A stretch of DNA of 64,000 nt, taken from Brachycybe producta (taxonomy: Eukaryota > Arthropoda > Diplopoda > Playtdesmida > Andrognathidae). Location: NCBI GenBank assembly GCA_036925085.1, contig JAUPFP010000003.1:7936442-8000441 (forward strand), in the 5' to 3' direction. Made by a program: the position numbers and the translations under genes. The notes under the pieces were generated by a model. It was not told the origin of the DNA, did not search any database, and was given only the letters and a program-made list of their open reading frames with translations. Below, piece after piece: positions 1-8,065 of this stretch (the first letter of the stretch is position 1; every line of letters begins with the position of its first letter).

Positions 1-52
1 TCTGTCCGTCCATCTGTCTGTCCGTCTGCCTGTCTGTCTGTCTGTTTGGATC
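1..52. repeat. TCTG/TCCG tetranucleotide microsatellite
   Basis: A run of TCTG with TCCG and CCTG variants opens the window and stops where an LTR fragment begins. It may continue beyond the left edge. Confidence 0.85.
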
Positions 53-313
53 TGAGGGGATTCTACCATCCTGTTTTTGGCATGTTTTGGCCGGTAACTT
101 GCGTCGGCTCATGGTGGAACCTCTTCCACCACGAAATTCTCGTTGTGGTGGTGGATTGACCATTGTGTCTGGTGAGGTAAAGTCAGTGCTACCCAGGTTA
201 ACCGTGGAGAGGGCTGCTACCGGTAAGATCCCGTCCCCATTGGAGTCTGGAGCCGGGTAAGTTTATTTTAAATTTGCCCGAGGTTTTCTGACGAACCAGT
301 CGGGTCATTGCAC
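53..313 (+). mobile_element. Family A LTR fragment (R-U5 end only)
   Basis: The stretch aligns along its length with the 3' part of the element 1 LTR (about 1190-1478). It has the same order of a hairpin (TGGTGGAA at 112-119 pairing TTCCACCA at 124-131), a GGGTAAGT donor-like site near 255, and a CAGTCGGGTCATTGCA end matching the LTR terminus. The first half of the LTR is missing. No PBS follows, so this is a truncated solo remnant of a subfamily different from elements 1 and 2. Confidence 0.8.
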
Positions 314-697
314 TAAATTTGAACCATTGATGCTATCTCCAACCTCACGATCTAGGCAACCAAGAGCTAAAATTGATTTCAAATATATTTCACAAATAAC
401 ACAACTACCACATTAAAATCTAATCACATATACAGCAAATAAGGCAAAATAACGTATCTATATAGACTATCTGACGAGCTTTATTGTATCATCACAACAT
501 GGCCATTGTATCCCTAGCAACAGTTGGTGTCATTGGTAACAAGCAAAGTTGGAGAAAGTTAACAGGTCTGCTACTAACTTTTCAACCAATGGGAACCCTC
601 CAATTGTAAAACCGATAAACCCATCAGTAATCAGTCAAATTCAAACTACTATTTATATATGCACAACATTGTATACATAAGATACATAATGTGCCTG
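314..697. other. AT-rich spacer, nothing recognised
   Basis: No ORF, repeat boundary or known motif was seen between the LTR fragment and the element 1 LTR. The bases just before 698 show no duplicate at the far end of element 1, whose 3' LTR is truncated. Confidence 0.5.
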
Positions 698-1478
698 TGT
701 GGCAACCTAGTCTGCTCAATCAAATTTTTGATTGAGCAGACGAACTCCCTATGGTGATCTGCCTGGCAGCATATAGTAGGCTGTTGGGTCGGACGCCATT
801 TTGGTGCCAGCAGACCTCTCACCATTGAAGTCAATGGGTGAGAGGTCAGAAGTGACCACTGTCCCCTCCAGGTGGAGTTGCCTGGAGGTTTCTTTGGCTT
901 GGTCAGCCATTGAATCTGGGCAGTGTGTTGGAGGCAATTGAGTGAGGCACATCTTCATGCTGGAGGCCAGGGTGGCCTCCATTGTTCCTTTGTTTGGAGT
1001 GGTGTTTGTTTTTCACCTTTTTGTTTGTTTCCATGGGGGCTTGGCTGGTGGATTGCACCAGCCAAGTTGTGTGGATAATATCATCAACCACTGCTTTTTA
1101 AGTTCATATTCTGTAAGTTGAATAAACAACCTTTTATTCTTTTAACCTTACATCTGTGTTGTGTGATTTATTGGGGAGTACCGCGGGTTGGGTGGGGATC
1201 TTCACCATCAATCTCCGGCCTTTTGTCGGCCAGTACTTACGTCGGCTCGCGGTGAGACCTCTCACCGCGATATTCTTGTTGTGGCGGCGGATCGTCCGTC
1301 GTGTCCGCCAAGGGAGACTCCGGTAGTCGACGTTTCCCATTATCGGTCCGTGCAGAGGTGGCTACAGGTACGATCCCGTCCCCGTATTCGGAGTCTGGAG
1401 CCGGGTAAGTTTTATTGGTTCTTTTTAACCGTACAAAGTTTGCCCGAGGTGTTGTGACGGACCAGTCGGGTCGTTACA
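698..1478 (+). repeat. 5' LTR of element 1 (781 bp)
   Basis: The LTR starts TGTGGCAACC and ends CGTTACA, the TG...CA limits shared by all family A LTRs. It holds an AATAAA poly(A) signal near 1121, a perfect 9-bp hairpin (1248-1256 with 1261-1269) and a GGGTAAGT splice-donor-like site at 1403-1410. No convincing TATA box was seen in this subfamily. It resembles the 47079-47749 fragment more than the 3' LTR of the same element. Confidence 0.88.
1248..1269 (+). promoter_or_regulatory. LTR hairpin, covarying between subfamilies
   Basis: CGCGGTGAG, ACCT loop, CTCACCGCG. The same place in other LTRs holds different but still paired stems (112-131, 11141-11158 region, 40096-40121 region, 42599-42624 region). 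It lies between the poly(A) signal and the splice donor, in the expected 5' end of the transcript. Confidence 0.7.
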
Positions 1479-1480
1479 AT

Positions 1481-1498
1481 TGGTGGAGGCGCCAGGTA
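1481..1498 (+). other. Primer binding site, tRNA-Ala-like
   Basis: TGGTGGAGGCGCC begins two bases after the LTR end. TGG-T-GGAGG fits the complement of CCA, discriminator A and the acceptor strand of animal tRNA-Ala, with one mismatch early on. The assignment is by recall of tRNA-Ala, not by search. Confidence 0.65.
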
Positions 1499-1746
1499 CT
1501 CGTACCCAGCCTCTTGCACGGTTTTGAACCGTGGATTTGACCGTTTCGACGGTCAAATCACTTTGCGACGGTAGTACGCTGCTGGGCACGGACTTTGGTC
1601 CGTGGGACGGCGGCAGAAACCGTTGGTGAGCCTTGCAAGCCTTGTTAACCGTAAGTTCACCGTGGGTTTCGGACTTTTGTCCGTTGTACCGTGGTGGAAC
1701 GCGGCTACGAAGGTTTGTGACCGTAATTATCCATAATTACACCGTG
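1499..1746 (+). other. Element 1 leader with ACGGT/GGAC hairpins
   Basis: The non-coding leader is dense in ACCGT and ACGGT words and holds two GGAC-loop-GTCC hairpins (about 1595-1612 and 1667-1681) about 71 nt apart. It is the shortened equivalent of the six-hairpin array in element 2 (39428-39785). Confidence 0.7.
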
Positions 1747-2519
1747 GACTGAGCTGAAGGACGCTATGCATAGCCGCTTCAGCACTTGTAACCATACACG
1801 CCTCTGTTTCGGCGAATTAGAGTCGATGAAACAGGGGGCTACAGAGTCTGTGCAGGCATTCTACTGGCGGTTCTTGGAACTGTCCGACCGAGTGTCTCCA
1901 GGCGAAGACGAGAGCTGTCGGCTCATTCGCTTCAAACGGAAACTCCTGACGGCCATCACTGATCAGTTGATCGGTTGTAAGGCCGGCACGGTAGAAGCAT
2001 ATGCCCGAAAGGCACGGCTGGTTGAAGCCGATTTGCTTCTTACGGGTAGATTACCTAACCGTACTAGAGGGGTTACTTAGGGACAGGGCTAACGCTCCGT
2101 CCTCTGGAACCACGGCTAGCTCTGGGAGCTCTGCCAAGGCTTCCTCTTCAAGCCAAACGGGTGCGAAGGCTACTGCACCGTCCAAGTCAGACAAAGCAGG
2201 AGCCAAGACAGGAGGCAAGAAGAAGATGGCAGGCTCTGGTGGAGGTCAGCCGGCGGCAATGCCTCGGAGTACGGACCGGACAGAAGATGCACTCCGGCGA
2301 CTAGGTCCTTGTTTCGGGTGTAACCAGATGGGTCACCTGAAGAAGGATTGTCCGAAGGCTGCGGCCAAAGGACAGGTTGCCAGGGTGGTGCCTGACAAAA
2401 GTCAGAAGCTCCAGCCAACCGCTGGCGTTGCGCCAGTCTGGCTGGAGGGTCGGAAGTACCTGGCCACCGTTCATGATGCCAGTTCTACTATCGATTCGTG
2501 GAATACGAGGAAAAATCGT
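1747..2519 (+). pseudogene. gag: gag remnant, element 1
   Basis: This is the C-terminal part of Gag. It has the end of a retrotransposon capsid domain (ESMKQGATESVQAFYW, about 1820-1870), an A/S/K-rich linker, and one CCHC zinc knuckle CFGCNQMGHLKKDC (about 2310-2350) for nucleic-acid binding. The N-terminal half is deleted: leader sequence joins directly to the codons for ELKDAMHSRF. A frameshift near 2070 moves the frame, and a single missing base near 2475 (GATGCCAG against GATGGCCAG in element 2) shifts it again before the gag-pro junction. Identity was set by comparison with element 2. Confidence 0.85.
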
Positions 2520-3849
2520 TAAACCGCCACCTGGTGGTCGACCGGTCAAGCTTCAAAACTCAGGTGCCTGTCAGGGCCTGGGTTCTGAGCGAGGGACGTA
2601 CCTCCGGGCGGTCTCCAAATATGTGGATGTCCTGCGTAAAGCAGGGGTGCCTCTGGCGAGGTCTGCGGACCCGGAAATTACCCAGTGGGTATTTCCATCG
2701 CCATGCTCCACATTGGAAGCCGTGTGCAGCCAGCTGGATCGCTGGTTTGCCCCCTCACCCTATATGACTAGTGGTGAGGTGCTGGATCGTGTGCTCATCG
2801 AGCAGGCAGGAGGAGTTGGTGCGCCCATACCTCCTGTTGTGCCTGGGGAGTCTCTGGTTTCTGAGACGGCGCCCCAGTCTTCTGCACGTCTGGAATTACC
2901 ATCCAGTGTGGACGGTAAGGTGGACGGGAGGCAGAAGAACGATGATGGGAGCCCGCGGGTTCCCATTCCTGAGCTTCAGAGCCGGGCCTACGACGTAGGT
3001 TCACCACGGGTGTGGGTGTCGATAGGCGATCATCTCTTGGAGATGATCGTAGACACCAGGGCTGACGTGTCGGTCTTAAGCATTACGGTGGCACGAGTGA
3101 TGGAGTTGCCTATAGAGGAACTGGTGGTTCCTTCATTCCTTCTTGGAATGGGTGGGCACTCCATCGAGGGATTAGGGGTCACAAATGTGGAATTGACCAT
3201 CCACAAGAAGACCATCAAGGTGCCTCTCCTTTTGGTGAAAGGAGAGGGCGAAGCGTTGTTGGGCGTTGATCACGCCTCACGCTTCGGCTTGATGGTAGAT
3301 ATCGTGCACCGGAAAGTTTACTTCCGGGAGGATGTCTGGACGGCACATCCAGATGCCCTCCAAGCTGCATTCACCGATCGAGCGCTTGAGGAGCCTAGGG
3401 AGGTGGAAGCAATTCCATCGCCGATACCAGGGGCTTTGCCTCCGGGACGGCGACTCCCAGTGAATCTGCCTGCACTCGAGAGGGTTGACGGGTGGGTGAA
3501 CATTGTTTCACCAGAGCTGCCCGAGACCAGAACCTCTATCGGGCGCGGAGAAGTTTGTTCTCTGCGACTGAGGGAGAATGTCTGGCTACCAGCCCACGTA
3601 CGACGTGTCGTATCCGTGACGTTGGTAGAGCATGCGGGCCCTGGCCAGCTGCATCTCGTGGAGCCGCAACGGAAAGCCTTAGGTGGACGTGGTGTGTTGG
3701 CAGTAGCAGGTACCACTGCAGCTAACCGGCTTGGCACGTACGATATCTGGCTGGAGAACGTGGGTAATACACCTGTTGCCCTGGAAACAGGAGAGGGTGT
3801 AGCCACGGCTCAAGCTGTGGAGGCTGCCACTGTGGTGGGGCTGGAATAG
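2377..3849 (+). pseudogene. pro: Aspartic protease and pro-RT linker, element 1
   Basis: An open frame of 490 codons in the -1 frame relative to ancestral gag. The first ~45 codons overlap gag. A retroviral-type aspartic protease follows: active site IVDTRADVSVLS near 3045-3080 and ALLGVDHASRFGL near 3250-3290. The glycine of the DTG triad is replaced by arginine (DTR), which should abolish activity; element 2 keeps DTG. A long linker precedes RT. A TAG at 3847-3849 separates it from the RT N-terminus in the same frame. Confidence 0.85.
2518..2524 (+). promoter_or_regulatory. Gag-pro slippery heptamer GTTAAAC, damaged context
   Basis: GTTAAAC sits at the gag-pro overlap as in element 2. The downstream stem is broken here: about 17 nt, including its 5' strand, are missing compared with element 2. 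Confidence 0.65.
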
Positions 3850-4689
3850 CCGTCTAAGTTGAGAGGGAGAGACCCCACTCAGACGACGGTTCGACCAGAG
3901 GAGGTCTCGTCTAAGTTGAGAGGAGCGTCCGGAAACGGATGCCAAGTGCTCAATGTGACGACGGCTCTAACTCTCGAAGAGTGTCTTAAGATTGGGCCCA
4001 ATCTGAAGCCTGAAGAGGCGAGGCAGCTTCGGGAGTTCCTGCTGGCACACCGGGATCATTTCGCGTTCGACTTCACAGAGTCGGGTGAAACCTCTCTGGT
4101 CGAACATACGATCGATACTGGTGGGCAACCTCCAGTGCGTGAAGGATTGCTTTGAACCGCTCCAGCGGCCAGAGCAGTCGAGAAAGAAGAGGTGGCGAAG
4201 ATGTTGGATGCAGGGGTTATCCAACCTTCGCATAGTCCTTACGCAAGCCCTATCTTGCTTGTTCGCAAGAAGGATGGTGGCTTTCGTTTTTGTGTGGACT
4301 ACAGGAAACTGAATGCCCAGACAAAGCTAGATCAGTATCCGTTACCTCGCATCGATGATGCACTAGATTCGTTGGCCAGTGCGAAGTTCTTCGCTACCTT
4401 GGACCTGGCTAGTGGTTACTGGCAGGTTAGGATGGCTGAGCCAGACGTTGAGAAAACGGCATTTATTTGCTCTCAAGGTCTGTTTGAGTTCCGGAAAATG
4501 CCTTTCGGACTCTGTAATGCTCCAGCCACCATGCAGAAAGTGCTAGACCTCTTAATGGCAGGACATAAGTGGGAGACTTGTCTGGTGTACCTGGACAATA
4601 TTATCATCTTTGGGAACACTTTCGAGCAGTTTCTCGAGAGACTCTCCACTGTCCTTGGACTGTTACGAGGGGCAGAGCTGAAACTCTAG
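3850..4689 (+). pseudogene. pol: Reverse transcriptase, element 1
   Basis: RT of the Ty3/gypsy type. The N-terminal thumb/finger region (EHTIDTGGQPPVREG, to 4155) is cut by TGA. The core resumes at 4192 with SPYASPILLVRKKDGG, FRFCVDYRKLN, YPLPRIDD, LDLASGYWQ and MPFGLCNAP. The catalytic YLDD is YLDN (about 4588-4599), losing one metal-binding aspartate. A TAG ends the segment at 4689 inside the palm/thumb. It would copy element RNA in cytoplasmic particles if intact; this copy is inactive. Confidence 0.9.
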
Positions 4690-5127
4690 CCGAAAAAATG
4701 TTTCTTTGACTTTAACAAAGTACGTTATCTCGGTCACGTAGTGAGTGCCGAGCGAGTTGCTCCGGACCCGGATCTCGTGCGGGCAGTCCAGGAGTTTGAC
4801 GTCCCAATGACGGTGACAGGCGTCCGTAGTTTTCTTGGACTTGCCGGTTACTATCGGAGGTTCATCAAGGACTTCGCCAAGGTGGCAAGGCCTTTGCATG
4901 ATCTGACGAAGAAGGATGCGTCCTTCGAGTGGTCGGATCAGTGCAAACAAGCGTTTGCTCGGTTAAAGGCATTTTTAACCGAAGCGCCGGTACTCACCAT
5001 GTACGATCCTCGTGGTGAGGTAATTATCCATACCGATGCTACTGGGTACGGCTTGGGAGTCGTAGTCTACCAGAAGTTGCTGGAGGACAGTGTCCCCGTG
5101 TTCTGGCCTACGCAAGCCGACTCATGA
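4690..5127 (+). pseudogene. pol: RT connection and RNase H start, element 1
   Basis: It continues RT with CFFDFNKVRYLGH, the connection domain (FLGLAGYYRRFI), and the first RNase H acidic motif IIHTDATGYGLGVV (about 5030-5060). The frame ends at TGA (5125-5127) because of a one-base loss just upstream. The same loss is present in element 2, while the older relic at 17.3 kb keeps the frame. Confidence 0.85.
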
Positions 5128-6116
5128 ATGGAGCGGAAACACAGTATTCGGTCACCGAGCAGGAGTGCTTGGCGGTCATGTTTGCCGTGGGTAAATTCCG
5201 TCCTTACCTCTTTAATCGGGAGTTCGTGATCGTAACTGATCACCATGCTCTTTGCTATCTGCAGACAGCCAAAAACCTGCAAGGCAGGTTGGGGCATTGG
5301 CAGATGCAGCTTCAAGAGTACCGGTTTAAGGTTCAGTATAGGAAGAGAACACTGCATGTGGATGCCGACGCTTTGAGTCGGTATCCTGTTCGTGATGTGG
5401 CAGACCTTTCCTTGCCTGAATACGTCGAAGCCGACGTAGATGAGGTTATTTACCACATCCGTTCCGAGGTGGATTGGGTCAAGGAGCAAAAGGCCGATGG
5501 CTGGTGCTCCAAGGTGAAGGGTGAAATCTTTCGTGACCCCAACTCGAACCTTCGGTTCAAGTTTGTGATGGCAGATGACTTGTTGTTTGCCATCAGGTCC
5601 ATCCAGGATCGGTTGAGAACTGTAGTTCTGAAGTCATGCAGAGCTTTCTGTCTAAGGAAGCTACATGACGATCCCGAAGCTGGTCACTTCGGGATGTTTA
5701 AGACCTACCAGAGACTGCGCTCACGCTTCTACTGGATCGGTATGAAGCAGGACACGGCCGAATATGTTAAGTCATGTTTGGTGTGTCAGAAAGCGCAACA
5801 GTTTGCTCGAAGTCAGGGATTTCTCCAACCAATTGTGCCGGAGTACCCAGTTAATACCTGGGGAATGGACTTCGTTGGACCGTTTTCTGCCTCCGTAGGT
5901 GGAGTCACCTATGTGCTTATCATGGTTGACTATTTCACCCGGTACGGTGTGGCAAGGGTGGTACGAAGGGCCACGGCCGCCTGTGTTGTGAAATTCCTGA
6001 CGGACGAGATCCTTTCGGTGTATGGCACACCGAAAGCTCTTGTCTCGGATCGTGGGTCCCAGTTCTCCAGCAAAGTCCTGCTGAAGTTCCGGGAGTGCTA
6101 TAACATAGCGCCGTAA
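5124..6116 (+). pseudogene. pol: RNase H C-part and integrase N-part, element 1
   Basis: It opens with the RNase H motifs SVTEQECLAV, VTDHHALCYL and DADALSR. The integrase HHCC zinc finger follows (HDDPEAGHFG...CLVCQKA), then the catalytic core with the first two acids in WGMDFVGPF and LVSDRGSQF. The frame stops right after YNIAP. About 60 nt present in element 2 are gone, removing the HPQANGLTERTN stretch with the third catalytic acid of the DDE triad. Confidence 0.9.
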
Positions 6117-6830
6117 TGGAGACCATCAAGCGGTACCTTGATCCCCTCAAAAAACAGTGTGACTGGTGGGACAAATTACGGCCCGCCGTGTGGGCTTATA
6201 ACACAGCTGTCCAGGAGAGTACACAGGTCTCTCCGTATCAGTTGTTGTTTGGCCGTGAACCTCGGTTGGAGATTGATAACCTCCTTCCGAACGGTCCAGT
6301 CCGCGACTTGCCTGACCAGCAAGCCGTGGAAGAGCAGGCTCGTCAACGTTTGACGGCTGCTCAAAGAAGGCAGAAAGAGCGGTACGACACTGGCCGTGTG
6401 GAACCTCCTCTATATCAGCCTGGTGATTAGGTGTGGATTAGAAATCAGGCTGGGAAGCTCGGTCAGGCGAAGAAATGGAACTTGGCATATAAAGCTGAGC
6501 TGAGAGGGGTACGGTGGTCGCACGGTATTCTGACCTAGTCTACGAAATAGAGTTTGTAGACGGTTATGGTCGGAAGGTGCACGACCAGTTTCATGTCGAT
6601 AACCTGAAGCCGTATATACCCACCTGCACTGTGAGAGAGGAAGATGGACTTGGTGTCTCCAACATCTCCTCCGATGTGGACAGCGATGCCACGGAGGCTT
6701 CAGCGCGGAGTGAAATGACTCCGGCGCTAAAGCCACTGTATTTCTTTGCAGGAGTCTACCGACTCCGAGGCAGACGACCCAACACCTCCTCGGTATAATC
6801 TCCGTCCGCGGAGACCGAGATTGTTTGAGG
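6116..6830 (+). pseudogene. pol: Integrase C-terminal domain and pol end, element 1
   Basis: It resumes after the deletion with METIKRYLDP and WAYNTAVQEST, ending at an in-frame stop at 6428 inside YQPGD*VW. A second segment (6514-6798) carries the GPY/F-like end (YEIEFVDGYGRKV, FHVDNLKPY). Translation in a third frame gives PPRYNLRPRR near 6785-6815, a typical terminal motif of gypsy Pol. The domain helps target-site binding; here it is split over three frames. Confidence 0.8.
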
Positions 6831-7542
6831 TGTGTGGGTTCAACCCTTGGATAGGAAGTGTCACGGTGTGCGGTACCCTATGGGTGTCCCTAACGTGGTG
6901 GGAGAGAGCCGGCAGTCCGCTACTGTGGGCGGACGGCTGGGAGAGGAGGCGGCCGGACATTGCGGTATTTGGGGCCCGCCACGGTTTCGGTAGAAACCAA
7001 GGGCGGCCCATCACCAGGTGTCCAACCAAAAGGTCTGATGAAATCGGTCCGTGGACGGAGAAATCCGTCCGTAAAAACCTCCATGAAGTCTCCAATTACC
7101 GTCAATATAAGAGAATTGACGGTAAATGTCCAGTCTTCGTGTAGGAGAATTCACCGCATGTCTGCCCCTAAAAAGGCAGACGACGGTGAAATCTCCATGG
7201 TGACCATGCATGAGGCGGCTGATGATGTTTTAGCCGCTACTGCACGGCCATTAGCTGCTAAGATGGTGAATTTGGCGACTACGTGCCATATTGTTTGTAA
7301 AATACACAAAAGACGCCGGCACCACGTGTCAAAAATTCCACGTTATCACCGGCCAAGCAGCTTGCCAAGCCTGGAAAAAGGAACAAAAATTAATAAAGTA
7401 AGTCCCTCTAAGAGAATTTCCTTCTCCTGCCTGTTGGCAGTTCTTTTTTCTGTATTAACAGTGTTTTACGGTCAATGACCGTATACACACGTGGTGGGAG
7501 TGGTTTCGCCGCCATGACTGTTGTCATGGTGGCCAAACCACT
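6831..7542 (+). other. Pol to ORF3 junction, element 1
   Basis: This stretch is conserved with 32640-33360 of element 2. It holds ATTGACGGT/ACCGTCAAT dyads (about 7100-7125 and 7467-7481) and a frame (6960-7478) with SFSCLLAVLFSVLTVF, a hydrophobic run that could be a signal or membrane segment. In element 2 the same frame runs open into ORF3; here it ends in a stop. Coding status is uncertain. Confidence 0.5.
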
Positions 7543-7651
7543 ATGGAAAGCACTTTTCCGGTGGGTTCAGCCCATCTGAGCGCCGTTTCGCTTGGGAAGG
7601 CCCATGTTCGACGGTGTTTGGACGGTAGAAGCCCGCCAGGGAGTGGTTTTC

Positions 7652-8032
7652 GCCGTCCGAAGGCAGTAAAACACGGTTTCGACCGTGAATTGCCGACTTT
7701 GGACGGTGATAACGGCAGTTTGCACTGTAGAAGTCCGTGCAATGCCCTTTCCAACCGTCGGAACTTGGTGAGAGGGTGTTTTCACCGTCCAAAAGTGGTT
7801 AGACATGGTTTTTACCGTGGTTTACCGACTTTGGACGGTGGAAACCGCGATCTGCACGGTGAAATCCCGTGGAATACCCTTTCTGCGGGTTCCGAAAGGG
7901 GGAAAACAGGTTTTCACCATACGAAGGCGGTAAAACACGATTTTGACCATGAATTACCGACTTTGGACAGTGAAAACGGGAATTCTCACGGTGAAGGCCC
8001 GTGGAATTCACTTTTCCATGGTGGAAACTTGT
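7652..8032 (+). repeat. Three 132-bp tandem repeats (44 codons each)
   Basis: The marker CCGACTTTGGAC recurs at 7693, 7825 and 7957, exactly 132 bp apart. The frame stays open through all three units and encodes a degenerate 44-residue repeat with ELPTLDG-like cores. Units are rich in ACGGT/ACCGT. Element 2 has the same three units (about 32050-32465). Confidence 0.85.
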
Positions 8033-8065
8033 TTTTAACGGCCCTTTCCCTGTTTCATAGGTTCA

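Noticed and set aside
7100..7130. ACCGTCAAT...ATTGACGGT dyad as a transcription terminator
   Set aside because: This is a eukaryotic retroelement; the dyad is one of many ACGGT/ACCGT pairs and has no terminator context.
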